DNA of 64,000 nucleotides, from contig MTMF02000009.1 of the NCBI GenBank assembly GCA_002011125.2, positions 482,995 to 546,994 of the forward strand, given 5' to 3'. Position numbers and translations under genes: made by a program. This stretch comes from Candidatus Hydrothermarchaeum profundi (lineage in GTDB: Archaea; Hydrothermarchaeota; Hydrothermarchaeia; Hydrothermarchaeales; Hydrothermarchaeaceae). Shown here in pieces: positions 29,708 through 39,480 of the stretch. The first letter of the stretch is position 1; each line of letters starts with the position of its first letter. The notes under the pieces were generated by a model. It did no database searches. It was given only the letters and a program-made list of their open reading frames with translations, and had not been told where the DNA came from.

Positions 29708-31867
29708 ATGGGTAGAAGAGAAGAGATGATCAAAAAAATCGAGAAGCTCATGAATGAGAGAGATAGAATCAGAAATATGGGTATAGTGGCTCACATAGAT
29801 CATGGGAAAACTACTTTAAGTGATCATCTTCTCGCAGGGGCCGGCATGATTTCTACCGAACTTGCAGGTCAACAGCTCTATCTAGATTCTGACATATTAG
29901 AGCAGACTAGGGGTATAACAATTGATGCAGCAAATTGTTCAATGGTCCACGAATATAAGGGAGAGTCGTATCTTATTAACATGATAGACACCCCAGGGCA
30001 TGTTGACTTCGGGGGGGACGTCACGAGGGCTATGAGGGCGGTAGATGGAGTTATAGTTGTAGTTGATGCGGTAGAAGGAACCATGCCACAAACTGAAACT
30101 GTTTTGAGGCAAGCGTTGAAAGAGAGGGTGAAACCTATTCTGTTTATAAATAAGGTTGATAGACTCATCAACGAGTTAAAGCTAACGCCTGAAGAAATGC
30201 AACGTCGATTCATCATGATAATAACAGAATTCAATAAAATAGTTAGGGACATGGCACCTCCAGAGTTTAAAGATAAGTGGCAAGTAAAAGTTGAAGATGG
30301 AAGCGTCTCCTTCGGTTCAGCGTATCACAGGTGGGCTATAAATGTTCCTTTGATGAAAGAGAGTGGGCTGACCTTCAAGGATATTATAGAATATAATGAG
30401 AAAGGTAATCACAAGGAGCTTCGGTTAAAGGCCAAGATTCATGAGGTTATACTGGATATGGTAACGAAACACCTGCCCAGTCCAGTTGAAGCGCAGAAAT
30501 ATAGAATACCTAACATTTGGCCTGGCGACATAAATAGTCCTGAGGGACAAGCTATGTTGAATTGTGACCCGGATGGTAAGCTGGCTATAATGATTACAGA
30601 TCTAACAGTAGACCCTCAGGCAGGTGAGGTAGCTACGGGGAGAATTTTCTCAGGAACTTTAAAGAAGAGTCAAGAGGTATATCTGCACAACTTAAAAACT
30701 AAGGCTAGGGCTCAGCAGGTTGGCGTATATTTTGGCCCTGAAAGGATGCCGACGGCCTATGTTAAAGCAGGCAACATCGCTATGATTACTGGACTTAAAA
30801 ATGTGCAGGCAGGTGAAACGGTATCTGAAGGAGAAGGATTATCTGAGCCTTTCGAGGAGATAAAGCATGTATCTGATCCGGTTATAACCGTGGCAGTGGA
30901 AGCGAAGAATACAAAGGACCTACCTAAGCTAATAGAAATACTGAATGTTACTGCAAGAGAGGATCCTACAATAAGGGTTGAGATTAACGAAGAGACAGGA
31001 GAGCATCTGCTCTCAGGCATGGGTGAATTGCATCTTGAAGTTCTTACATATAGGATTAGAGAAAAAGGCGTTGACATAGAAGTATCCCCTCCAATAGTGG
31101 TATACCGTGAATCAGTGCAAAAAATCTCTCCAGTAATAGAGGGGAAATCTCCTAATAAGCATAATAAATTCTATCTTCAGGTAGAACCTCTTGAGCCTGA
31201 AGTGCTCCAGGCTTTAGTATCAAAAGAAATAAAATATGATAGACTTAAGGGCAAAGAGCTAGCGGATGCTTTTATGAAACATGGTATGAACAAAGCTGAG
31301 GCTAAAGGCGTTATAGATGTCTATGAGAACAATGTTTTAGTTGATGTTACTAGGGGTATACAATATCTTAACGAAGTCATATCGCTAGTGCAAGAAGGCT
31401 TCCGTGAAGCTATGGAAGATGGGCCTCTCGCAAAAGAAAAATGCTTAGGTGTTAAGGTTAAGCTAACGGACGCAAAGTTGCATGAGGACTCTATTCACCG
31501 CGGCCCCGCCCAAGTGATTCCAGCGGTTAGGGACGCTATACGGCAAGCCATGCTTCAGGCGGGAGCGCTTTTATTAGAACCAAAGCAAAAGGTATTTATC
31601 CATGTGCCGCAGGATTATATGGGAGCAGCTACTAGGGAGATCCAGAGTAGAAGAGGCCAGATCCTTGACATCCGGCAGGAGGACGGGCTTGTAGTAATGG
31701 AATCTAAGTGCCCTGTGTCAGAGATGTTTGGATTTGCTGGGGATATCAGGTCTGCCACGGAGGGCAGAGCTCTTTGGTCAACTGAGCTGGTTGGATTTGA
31801 AAAATTGCCGGCCGAGCTTCAAGACCAGGTTATAAGTGAAATAAGAAAGAGGAAAGGTTTAAATTAA
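29708..31867 (+). CDS. fusA: Translation elongation factor 2
   Basis: About 719 residues from the ATG at 29708; a GTG at 29699 overlaps the S7 stop and is an alternative. It is the translocase GTPase. G1 [10 protein letters not shown]3 DTPGHVDF, G4 NKVD are all intact; switch region [14 protein letters not shown]. The diphthamide histidine region reads [18 protein letters not shown], with the His present. Domains II-V complete, ending [18 protein letters not shown]. Normal archaeal length. Confidence 0.97.
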   Translation: MGRREEMIKKIEKLMNERDRIRNMGIVAHIDHGKTTLSDHLLAGAGMISTELAGQQLYLDSDILEQTRGITIDAANCSMVHEYKGESYLINMIDTPGHVDFGGDVTRAMRAVDGVIVVVDAVEGTMPQTETVLRQALKERVKPILFINKVDRLINELKLTPEEMQRRFIMIITEFNKIVRDMAPPEFKDKWQVKVEDGSVSFGSAYHRWAINVPLMKESGLTFKDIIEYNEKGNHKELRLKAKIHEVILDMVTKHLPSPVEAQKYRIPNIWPGDINSPEGQAMLNCDPDGKLAIMITDLTVDPQAGEVATGRIFSGTLKKSQEVYLHNLKTKARAQQVGVYFGPERMPTAYVKAGNIAMITGLKNVQAGETVSEGEGLSEPFEEIKHVSDPVITVAVEAKNTKDLPKLIEILNVTAREDPTIRVEINEETGEHLLSGMGELHLEVLTYRIREKGVDIEVSPPIVVYRESVQKISPVIEGKSPNKHNKFYLQVEPLEPEVLQALVSKEIKYDRLKGKELADAFMKHGMNKAEAKGVIDVYENNVLVDVTRGIQYLNEVISLVQEGFREAMEDGPLAKEKCLGVKVKLTDAKLHEDSIHRGPAQVIPAVRDAIRQAMLQAGALLLEPKQKVFIHVPQDYMGAATREIQSRRGQILDIRQEDGLVVMESKCPVSEMFGFAGDIRSATEGRALWSTELVGFEKLPAELQDQVISEIRKRKGLN

Positions 31868-31912
31868 CAAAAAATAAGTTCATTTGCAAGAAAGATAAAT
31901 AGGAGGTATAAT

Positions 31913-33199
31913 ATGGCTGAGAAACCACATCTAAACTTGGTATTTATTGGACATGTAGATCACGGCAAGTCCACCGCCGTGGGCAGGCTTCTCTTTGAGT
32001 TAAAGGCAGTTGGAGAGCATGTATTGAGACAATATAAAGAAGAAGCCGAGAAGATAGGGAAGGCTACCTTTGAGTTTGCATGGGTGATGGACAGACTAAA
32101 GGAAGAAAGGCAAAGAGGCCTGACTATAGATATATCTCACACTAAGTTGGAAACCGATAAATATTATTTCACCGTTATTGATGCTCCAGGGCATAGAGAT
32201 TTCGTTAAAAACATGATTACTGGAGCTAGCCAGGCAGATGCCGCAGTACTGGTAGTTGACGTGGCACAGAAAGATGAAAAAGGCGGACTAATGCCTCAGA
32301 CTAAAGAGCACGTTTTCCTGTCCAGAACCCTTGGTATAGGGCAGATAATTGCAGCGATTAACAAGATGGACACAGTAAATTACGACCAAAAGAAATTCGA
32401 GGAAACAAAAGCACAGCTTGAGAAGCTTTTCCAGATAGTAGGCTATAAGTCTGATCAAATAATTTATCTGCCAATGTCTGCTCTGAAAGGCGATAATGTA
32501 ACTACTAAGAGCGATAAGATGCCGTGGTGGGATGGTCCAACTCTCAAGGAAGCTATCGATATGCTTAAGGTGCCTGAGAAACCCACGCATTTGCCACTTC
32601 GCATACCTATCCAAGATGTCTATTCTATAACGGGCATAGGTACTGTTCCAGTAGGCAGAGTAGAGACAGGCGTACTAAAGGTAGGCGATAAGGTTGTCTT
32701 TGAGCCGGCAGGAGTTACAGGTGAAGTAAAGAGTATAGAAATGCACCACGAGTCTATCCCTAAAGCCGAGCCTGGAGACAATATAGGTTTTAACGTGAGA
32801 GGCGTAGGCAAAAATGATATAAGAAGAGGAGACGTATGCGGACATCCTGATAATCCTCCAACAGTAGCAAAGGAGTTTACCGCCCAGATAGTAGTACTCC
32901 AGCATCCAAGCGCTATAACAGTGGGCTATACGCCTGTGTTCCATTCACACACAGCTCAAGTGGCTTGCAGAATTACAGAGTTGATCAGTAAGCTTGATCC
33001 AAGGACAGGCAATGTCCTAGAAGAGAATCCGAAATTCTTAAAGACTGGAGATGCAGGGGTTATTAGAGTAGAGCCTACTAGGCCCATGGTAATCGAGAAA
33101 GTCAAAGAGATACCCCAGATGGGCCGATTTGCTATTCGGGACATGGGTATGACGGTTGCAGCAGGCATGGTAGTTAACATTACTCCGGCGAAGAAATAA
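31913..33199 (+). CDS. tuf: Translation elongation factor 1-alpha
   Basis: 428 residues. Delivers aminoacyl-tRNA to the ribosome. G1 [10 protein letters not shown]3 DAPGHRDF, G4 NKMD, then SALKGDN; domain II/III complete. AGGAGG at 31901-31906 lies 6-11 bases before the ATG. G+C is higher than the preceding genes, consistent with codon selection in a very highly expressed gene. Followed 15 bases later by rps10. Confidence 0.97.
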   Translation: MAEKPHLNLVFIGHVDHGKSTAVGRLLFELKAVGEHVLRQYKEEAEKIGKATFEFAWVMDRLKEERQRGLTIDISHTKLETDKYYFTVIDAPGHRDFVKNMITGASQADAAVLVVDVAQKDEKGGLMPQTKEHVFLSRTLGIGQIIAAINKMDTVNYDQKKFEETKAQLEKLFQIVGYKSDQIIYLPMSALKGDNVTTKSDKMPWWDGPTLKEAIDMLKVPEKPTHLPLRIPIQDVYSITGIGTVPVGRVETGVLKVGDKVVFEPAGVTGEVKSIEMHHESIPKAEPGDNIGFNVRGVGKNDIRRGDVCGHPDNPPTVAKEFTAQIVVLQHPSAITVGYTPVFHSHTAQVACRITELISKLDPRTGNVLEENPKFLKTGDAGVIRVEPTRPMVIEKVKEIPQMGRFAIRDMGMTVAAGMVVNITPAKK

Positions 33200-33214
33200 T
33201 ATAAGGGACGCAAT

Positions 33215-33523
33215 ATGCAGAAGGCAAGAATAAAGCTCAGTGGAACAGATCATAAGAAGCTAGAAGAGGTCTGTGCTCAGGTTAAAGAGATTGCCAAGAA
33301 GACAGGGGTAGATATGGCTGGGCCTATACCCCTACCAACCAAGAGGCTGAGAGTACCGGTAAGAAAATCACCATCTGGAGATGGAACGGCCACTTGGGAG
33401 AAATGGGAAATGAGGATTCACAAGCGCTTGATAGACATTGAGGCGGATGAGAGGACTATGAGGCAGATAATGCGGGTTAAAGTACCTGACGGCGTTAACA
33501 TCGAAGTTGAGCTTAGAGCATAA
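33215..33523 (+). CDS. rps10: Ribosomal protein S10 (uS10)
   Basis: 102 residues. [39 protein letters not shown] and a C-terminal strand [11 protein letters not shown] identify it. Last gene of the superoperon; the tRNA-Ser gene follows 52 bases later. Confidence 0.96.
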   Translation: MQKARIKLSGTDHKKLEEVCAQVKEIAKKTGVDMAGPIPLPTKRLRVPVRKSPSGDGTATWEKWEMRIHKRLIDIEADERTMRQIMRVKVPDGVNIEVELRA

Positions 33524-33575
33524 TTCTTGCCTTTTAGGAAATTTTTTATTAGGGTATTATATAAGGATGTTTTAT

Positions 33576-33695
33576 GCCGGGGTAGTCTAGACCGGTAAGG
33601 CGCAGGCCTGGAGTTTTATCTAATATATTCTAGTTAGGAAACCAGATAGCCTGTGTTGCTCATGCAACGCGGGAGTTCAAATCTCCCCCCCGGCG
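33576..33695 (+). tRNA. tRNA-Ser (GGA) with a 34-base intron
   Basis: Acceptor GCCGGGG pairs with CCCCGGC, discriminator G. Anticodon stem CAGGC/GCCTG with loop CTGGA(G)A, anticodon GGA at 33610-33612. The intron (about 33614-33647) is at the canonical 37/38 place. The long variable arm TGTTGCTCATGCAACGC confirms a class II tRNA of the Ser type. Confidence 0.9.
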
Positions 33696-33833
33696 CTCAT
33701 TAAAATCCTTCATCAAAGCACGATTCATGCTTATTTTCCGCAGATTTACCCTAATTATCTTGTGCTATTTTTTCATTCACCCTTTAATTCACTCTCAGAT
33801 TTGAACTTGTATCTAATTTTCAGATCAGCAGAG

Positions 33834-34118
33834 CTAACCTTTTTCTATCACTCTCTCTATATAGTCCGTTATCTCTTTGCTTAGAGCCGGATTGAGGGAT
33901 ACTGTTTTCCCACCCTTATGTAAAAGGAGATAACCGTCCTCCACAAGAACCTTGACGAGCCCTTTAATCCGCTTCCCATTCCTCTTGACTTTTTTGGAAA
34001 GCCAGTTAATCAGGGTGTCTACGGGCAAATACTTCGCTCCCCAACAACCTTTTCTTAACAACCTGTTCATTATGTCGGCTTTTATTTCCGCATCGCTTTT
34101 GACTGACATAAAGTTCAC
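33834..34118 (-). CDS. Hypothetical protein, probable winged helix, 94 aa
   Basis: A basic, helical protein with a likely wHTH (ILSEK-like turns: VDTLINWLSKKVKRNGKRIK then VLVEDGYLLLHKGGKTVSLN, the last part shaped like a wing). It is divergent from the wHTH gene at 34180 across a 61-base gap holding promoters for both. Probably a small DNA-binding partner; family not recognised. Confidence 0.6.
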   Translation of the reverse strand: MNFMSVKSDAEIKADIMNRLLRKGCWGAKYLPVDTLINWLSKKVKRNGKRIKGLVKVLVEDGYLLLHKGGKTVSLNPALSKEITDYIERVIEKG

Positions 34119-34140
34119 TTATAATACCTTTTAAAGGAAA

Positions 34141-34150
34141 AATATAAATA
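34141..34150 (+). promoter_or_regulatory. TATA box of the wHTH gene at 34180
   Basis: AATATAAATA, preceded by a purine-rich GGAAA BRE, 30-39 bases before the ATG. A second TATA-like run (TTATAATA, 34119-34126) could serve the divergent gene. Confidence 0.5.
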
Positions 34151-34179
34151 CTTTTATCCTCCAATTTGTTCTTGAGAAG

Positions 34180-34557
34180 ATGCCAGAAGAGCTGTACACA
34201 AAAAAAGAATACGGGTCGTTACTGATAAAGACCCTGGGAGACTCGCCAAAGCTGAGGATAATAGATTTCTTCCTAGACAACCCTATGTTCGACTTTACCA
34301 AGAAAGAAGTCATCGAAGCCCTAGGAATGAGCAAGCAAACCCTCTACAAGTACTTCCCGGATTTGGAAGAATATGGGGTGATCGAAGTTTCTAGGAAGAT
34401 AGGAAAAGCCAAACTCTACAAGATAAACTTGAAGCATCCCCTAGTCAGTATGCTTAGGGAATACGAGAAAAAAATCTCGCTTCAAATAGCAGAGAAAGAA
34501 AGAGCCAAACTTCAAGAACCCGTGCCAACGCAGCCCAGGGAAAAATTGAAAACTTAA
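34180..34557 (+). CDS. Winged-helix transcriptional regulator, 125 aa
   Basis: A wHTH at residues about 20-75: LGDSPKLRIIDFFLDNP, then DFTKKEVIEALGMSKQTLYK and a wing with VIEVSRKIGKAKLYKIN. C-terminal helix rich in Lys/Glu (YEKKISLQIAEKERAK) may dimerise. Typical archaeal regulator of neighbouring mobile or accessory genes. Short transcript leader judged from the TATA box. Confidence 0.72.
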   Translation: MPEELYTKKEYGSLLIKTLGDSPKLRIIDFFLDNPMFDFTKKEVIEALGMSKQTLYKYFPDLEEYGVIEVSRKIGKAKLYKINLKHPLVSMLREYEKKISLQIAEKERAKLQEPVPTQPREKLKT

Positions 34558-34750
34558 ATCGGCTAACCGCAAAAACCTAAAACCACCAAAAACGGCCATT
34601 ATAAGTTTTTAAGTTCAGACCTGAATATTTACCTAGCCCTCGGCGCTTTTTTTACCGGTAAATTAGGGAAAGACAAAGACTATCTAGGAAAGGGCTATTT
34701 ATGTCTAATTGCCCCAAGACGTCCATAAAAAATGTTTACATCTACTAGGA

Positions 34751-35240
34751 TCATGCTCTCATCCTTTCCCAGATTATTTTCCTGATTTCTCGCTTCTCTT
34801 CTTCAAGAGACATCTCAGACTGGGTCCCGACAAGATTGAATAACGCTTTATCCACCCTGGATGAGGGGAAGTGCTGCATGAACTCCTCTTCTGGGGTGAG
34901 AACTTTCCGATGGATCTTCGACTTCCGGATGAACTCACCGTACCGAATAAACGTATCTGAGGAGATCGTGGAGGGCATGTGGTTATACTTCTTCTTTATT
35001 TTCGATATACCGACCTCTCCTCCTGTGAAAGCCTTTCCCACAGAACTCTGCCAATCTTGAGCCCGTTCTCTGTCAGGCTGAAGACCTCGATCTTCATTTC
35101 TTTTATCTGGGCCGGGGGGAGGTTTTCCACACACTATTCATCTGCTACTTTAAGGTAGTCCCCGTCGAAAATCTCCACAGGTTTTTCTTCTATCTCTAAG
35201 GCTCAAATCTGATTCAAAGTTTCTCTGTAGTTGAAGACCT
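34751..35240 (-). pseudogene. Frameshifted remnant of an archaeal unknown-family gene
   Basis: The open frame 34751-35134 starts with an implausible Pro/Gly/Arg-rich sequence, whereas other minus-strand frames read like protein: MKIEVFSLTENGLKIGRVLW then ERLSQEERSVYRK before a stop, continuing in the first frame as KKKYNHMP... and ...YGEFIRKSKIHRKVL. Upstream, KPVEIFDGDYLKVADE ends in a stop. Joining the pieces needs at least two frameshifts. The pattern LTENGLKIG...KYNHMP is that of a small archaeal protein often next to PIN or wHTH genes. Considered decayed. Confidence 0.6.
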
Positions 35241-35297
35241 TCCTTGAAGGCAAGTTTGGCCTAGGGGGTCGCAATTTATGGGTTTCGGGTGGGTAAT

Positions 35298-35333
35298 AAA
35301 TGACAACCTAAATGACAACCTAAACGACAACCA
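35298..35333. repeat. Three 12-base tandem repeats at the fic stop
   Basis: AATGACAACCTA-like unit three times (AAATGACAACCT, AAATGACAACCT, AAACGACAACCA), directly beyond the fic stop codon on the minus strand. Function unknown; probably slippage. Confidence 0.5.
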
Positions 35334-36371
35334 TCATTTAAGTTCATAATGGGCGCCTCTCCCGCTTCCTTTGAGTTCTATCACATCCATTTTGACGAGT
35401 TTTGATAGTTCCTTTAAGGCTGCCTGCCTGGTGATTTTAAACATATTTGCCACATTTCCTGCCGTTATCCTTCCGTTTCTCTGCATGAATTCTATTATTT
35501 TCATTTGTCTTTCGGTTAAAGCAATCTGTCCTTTTTCCTTTCTTTTTCTTCCTTCAACAGAGAGCTGTAGAACTTTTTCTTTAACCCTTGATATTGAAAT
35601 CTTTACTCCTTCTGTGAAATACTCAAGCCATGGGGTCAAATCAAGTGCGTTCTGATCAACCGATTTTAGAGCTTCATAATAGGCTCTTCTGTCACTGTCA
35701 TAATAATCATCCAGTGTAAAGAACCTTTTGATGTCAAATTCTCTTAGATAGAGAATAAGGGTGGCAAGTGCCCTTGCGGTTCTTCCATTTCCGTCTGCAA
35801 AGGGATGAACCCTCACGAATTCATAGTGGGAAATGCCAGCAACAATAACAGGATGAAGTTCAAGAGTTTCTTTGGAATTAAGCCATTTGATAAAGTTTTT
35901 CATCAATTCGGGGACTTCCTCTGACGGTGGAGGCATGAATATAACCTGGCCTGTAATTCTATTGCCAACATAGACCAGAATTTTTCTGTATTTTCCTTCC
36001 CATTCTGGATTATCAAGCGTGTCTTTTGTTATGTCTTTATGCAACTTTAAGATGTGTTCCTCTGTAATCTTTCCGTTTTTCTGATATTTTTCTATGTTTT
36101 CAAGCACTTTTAGATAATTCAGGACTTCCTGTTTTGCCCTTCTTGTCGCGGTTACCTTTCTTCCCTGTGCGAGGTTGCTTACTTCCTCAAGAGTTAATGG
36201 ATTTCCTTCAATGGCTGTGGATGCATGGGTTGCCCTGATTAGGGCTTCTCTTCTCAAAGATATCTCCCATTTAGGAATGAGATATGCATTCAGAATAACC
36301 TCTCTTGCCGAGGTAATTTCAACGAGGTTGTTGACTATGGCGTTCGTGTATCTGAAATTTGGCTTAAGCAT
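35334..36371 (-). CDS. Fic-family protein with C-terminal winged helix
   Basis: 345 residues. The Fic core has the full motif HPFADGNGRTAR (residues 189-200), and the inhibitory helix motif S/T-x3-E-G-N appears near the N-terminus as STAIEGN (51-57), a class II self-inhibited Fic. Fic proteins transfer AMP or other nucleotides to protein targets. C-terminal wHTH (about 280-340, RQMKIIEFMQRNGRITAGNV). It overlaps the methylase gene by 8 bases, so it belongs to the same operon and may regulate it or act as a toxin arm. Confidence 0.9.
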   Translation of the reverse strand: MLKPNFRYTNAIVNNLVEITSAREVILNAYLIPKWEISLRREALIRATHASTAIEGNPLTLEEVSNLAQGRKVTATRRAKQEVLNYLKVLENIEKYQKNGKITEEHILKLHKDITKDTLDNPEWEGKYRKILVYVGNRITGQVIFMPPPSEEVPELMKNFIKWLNSKETLELHPVIVAGISHYEFVRVHPFADGNGRTARALATLILYLREFDIKRFFTLDDYYDSDRRAYYEALKSVDQNALDLTPWLEYFTEGVKISISRVKEKVLQLSVEGRKRKEKGQIALTERQMKIIEFMQRNGRITAGNVANMFKITRQAALKELSKLVKMDVIELKGSGRGAHYELK

Positions 36372-39300
36372 TTTCTCCCTCTATCACTTTAACCCAAGGG
36401 TGGGATTTTATCTTTTTAATAGTTTCCATTATCTCCCCATCCGCAGTTATCTCCTCATAGACCTTTTCAATGGCTGTCATCTTTTCTTCATCCGACCCCA
36501 ACTCTTCAATATCAATAAGATAGGGCTCCACCAGTTCGGCAAGATTGGTGGGCACGCCGTCTTCTTGGAATTTTTCTTTGAAGTATAATGAATAAATTAA
36601 AGAATCAAGTATTTTTCCAGAAAAAAAATCAATAATTTTAGAAACTTGATGAGCATTATTATTGAGAAAAATTAAGTAACTTGACAGTTTTAAAAATCCT
36701 GTAATTTTTTCGGGGATTATAATTGGAAGATCTTTTAGAAACGAAATTGGATATCTTAAAGAACCTTGTGGGATTCTAGCAGAATAGAATTTTTTCTTGT
36801 GAATCCAGTTAAATAATTTTGAATTCAACAACGTTAAAATATACTTATTTTTCTCGATGTCGTTTGTACTAAAAGAATGGACAGCAACTAATAAACCAAT
36901 GCCTTCAGTGTCAATAGCTGCAGTTAATTTTTTTGCAACCCCTCGAATTATTATTTTGTTTTTCTGTAAAAACAAATCTTTTGTGTCATCAGATAGAGGA
37001 GCACTCTCAATGGAGATATGCGGAAAATTGAAATTCTTTTTATAGATTTTTACATTTTTACCCCACAAAAATCCATAAGGTTTTATGTAGCTATTTGTTA
37101 CGATTTTGCAAGATTTTTTGTCAGTCTTTCCTTCGTGTATATAGGACTCCATATTCCAATATTCAAATCCCATGACCCCTGTTCGAACATCTCCGACCTG
37201 TCCCAATGGAACTGAATTAGAACTACTTGAGCTGAGTATTTCATTTACACTCTTATCACTGAAGACTTGGAAATGTCCACTGGCAGAATCAATTAATTCG
37301 CTTTTTTTGATAGATTTGCCTTTATTTTTATTTAAAGTTCCTAGTTCTTTTTCGGATTCAATTATGATAATTTTTACTTGATAGTCTCTTTCATTTTTTT
37401 CTTTTCTTAGGATCATTACAGCTGTCGAAACTAAAGCATCTTGGAAGATACTCTTTGCTTTTGAAAAATCAATTATTTCCCTGATAGTACAATTTTTTAA
37501 AAGAAAATCTCTTAACTTTTTCCCGTAATCTGCAACAAAATATTTGTTAGATGTAATATAACCCATAAGCCCCTTTTCGTTCAAAACATTGATTGATTTT
37601 TCAAAGAACAGAATGTAGATATCATACGGCCCGTATGCAGTAGAATAAATTTTATTAAATATCTTTTTTTCAGCAGGGATCTTTGAGGCTTTCACATATG
37701 GTGGATTCCCTATCAAAATATCGAAACCTCTTTCACCTTTTGGTCTATCAGGATCAAAAACTTCATAGAACTCAAAGCCCCAATGGAAGGGGTGGAGGGC
37801 CTCAAGCTCTTCTTTGGAGATTTTGATTTTGTAATCCACAGTAAGCATCCTGTGGAATTTTTCATTGAGCTCTGGTCTGAACTTCTCGTTAATCCGCTCG
37901 ATGTCCCTTTTCAAATTCTCGGCAATCTTCGGGTCAGTAGTGGCTTTGTATTGATCAAGAAGAGCCCCCTTTGCTTTTATTATTTGCATTGTCGTATCTG
38001 CAGAGTCCAGGGTCGTCTGTTCCACAAGGGGGGCTTCCACAAAGCCGATTAGACTGTTGCCGTGCATGATATTGTAATCGATGTTGGGGAGGGGTTCCAC
38101 GCTCTCGATACTCAGGTCAGAGATCATGGAAAGCCACAGCCTGAGCTTTGCGATTTCGACAGCCCCATCCTCTAAATCGACGCCGTAGATGTTTTGGGTG
38201 GCTATGATCCTCTTAAAATAATAATCTGGGGAACCATAACTATCAATGGCCTTGTTCTCGGCGGAAAAAACCAACTCGTCTTTAAGAATTCTATAGCACT
38301 TGCGATAGAGGGCAAGAAGTATCTTGTGGGCGGCCATGAGAAATGCTCCGCTCCCGCAGGCGTTATCCAGCACCCGGAGTTCTTTCAAAATATTGAAATA
38401 GAGATAGGAGACCCTGTCAATTTCATTTTTGGAGAATTCCTGCTTGTCCAGCAATTCGGACCAGATGTTCTTGTAATCTGTCCCAAACCTCTCGTTCAGC
38501 CTGTCCCGTAGATATGGATAGATGGTGTTCATGGATATGTATTCGGTTATTTCCGAGGGGGTATAATAGGCCCCCTTGCACTTCCTCCCTGTTACACTCT
38601 GCTCGAAAATGTGGCCGAGTATCGAGGGAGTCAGGACGACCGCATCCTCATGCCGTTCCTCAACGACCCACTCATAGGAGTCAAAGAGTCTGAAAATCTC
38701 TCCCCATATCCCGTCCTTTATCGATATCTCATTATCAATCTCAACCTCCTTCTTTCTAAAAAGACCTCCATTGAGATAGGGAATGTTTCCAAGATTTACT
38801 CCGTTCACTTCGATTTTTTCATGAAAAGGGTGGTCATAGTTGAAGGCATTGAAGAAGAGGGGTTTGAGGTAGTCGTTGAAGAAATTCCTTTTTTTGTCCC
38901 TGTTTCTATAGAGATTTGTTAAGTAATCCTTTTCTATAATCTCTCTGCTTTGGAGGAAATAGATGAAAATAATCCTATCAAGAAGCACTTGGGAATAAAA
39001 CCATCTCTCATCGTCATCCAGTCCCTTTAGCGAATCTGAAAGTCTGGTCTTTATAACCTTATATTCATCATAGAACTTCTTTACAAGGGGTTTGGTATCA
39101 AAAAGTGCCTGGAAACTGTCATTGTATGCTTTGTCTTCATATTTCAGGGCATTCAGCAACTGGAGCCTGCTCAGCTTTGTATAGTCCCTCTCCCTGCGGT
39201 TCTTGTCATAGACGAACTTGAAAGGAGTATGGTATTCAGAGAATATATAGTAAACGTCGAAGTCATTATCTATGAAAATGTAGTAGGGCGTCATATGGAC

Positions 39301-39480
39301 ACCCTTCTTTTCTCGAAATAATTGATAGGCGTGTGAGTAATTCAAATCATCAGTGAAATAATACTTGGCTTTATGCTCCCTGTCGATCCAGAAAGTCTCC
39401 TCATCAATGTATACAAAACCCTTATCATGGAAAAAATGCTCCTCAAAGTCTTCCCTCGAAGAGATGTCTTCAAACTTCAT
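36364..39480 (-). CDS. Eco57I/TaqI-type N6-adenine DNA methyltransferase (large, defence-type)
   Basis: 1038 residues. N-terminal helical region (about 100-260) with FYSQVLLDRIIFIYFLQSRE; motif X area GAYYTPSEITEYI (about 303-315); SAM-binding motif I LDNACGSGAF (371-380); catalytic NPPY in ILIGNPPYVKASKIP (about 600); C-terminal TaqI-like target recognition region with PQGSLRYPISFLKDLPIII. Architecture is like type IIG and PglX/BREX or DISARM-I methylases; no PD-(D/E)XK nuclease motif is evident. Start overlaps the helicase by 4 bases. Confidence 0.9.
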   Translation of the reverse strand: MKFEDISSREDFEEHFFHDKGFVYIDEETFWIDREHKAKYYFTDDLNYSHAYQLFREKKGVHMTPYYIFIDNDFDVYYIFSEYHTPFKFVYDKNRRERDYTKLSRLQLLNALKYEDKAYNDSFQALFDTKPLVKKFYDEYKVIKTRLSDSLKGLDDDERWFYSQVLLDRIIFIYFLQSREIIEKDYLTNLYRNRDKKRNFFNDYLKPLFFNAFNYDHPFHEKIEVNGVNLGNIPYLNGGLFRKKEVEIDNEISIKDGIWGEIFRLFDSYEWVVEERHEDAVVLTPSILGHIFEQSVTGRKCKGAYYTPSEITEYISMNTIYPYLRDRLNERFGTDYKNIWSELLDKQEFSKNEIDRVSYLYFNILKELRVLDNACGSGAFLMAAHKILLALYRKCYRILKDELVFSAENKAIDSYGSPDYYFKRIIATQNIYGVDLEDGAVEIAKLRLWLSMISDLSIESVEPLPNIDYNIMHGNSLIGFVEAPLVEQTTLDSADTTMQIIKAKGALLDQYKATTDPKIAENLKRDIERINEKFRPELNEKFHRMLTVDYKIKISKEELEALHPFHWGFEFYEVFDPDRPKGERGFDILIGNPPYVKASKIPAEKKIFNKIYSTAYGPYDIYILFFEKSINVLNEKGLMGYITSNKYFVADYGKKLRDFLLKNCTIREIIDFSKAKSIFQDALVSTAVMILRKEKNERDYQVKIIIIESEKELGTLNKNKGKSIKKSELIDSASGHFQVFSDKSVNEILSSSSSNSVPLGQVGDVRTGVMGFEYWNMESYIHEGKTDKKSCKIVTNSYIKPYGFLWGKNVKIYKKNFNFPHISIESAPLSDDTKDLFLQKNKIIIRGVAKKLTAAIDTEGIGLLVAVHSFSTNDIEKNKYILTLLNSKLFNWIHKKKFYSARIPQGSLRYPISFLKDLPIIIPEKITGFLKLSSYLIFLNNNAHQVSKIIDFFSGKILDSLIYSLYFKEKFQEDGVPTNLAELVEPYLIDIEELGSDEEKMTAIEKVYEEITADGEIMETIKKIKSHPWVKVIEGENA

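Noticed and set aside
29708-31867. Loss of the diphthamide histidine in EF-2
   Set aside because: The relevant motif DSIHRGPAQ has its histidine; the H-to-L change near the C-terminus (STELVGF) is at another site.
34751-35134. A 127-codon minus-strand frame as an intact gene
   Set aside because: Its first 40 residues are a Pro/Gly/Arg-rich shadow; a neighbouring frame reads as real protein there, so it is treated as a frameshifted remnant.
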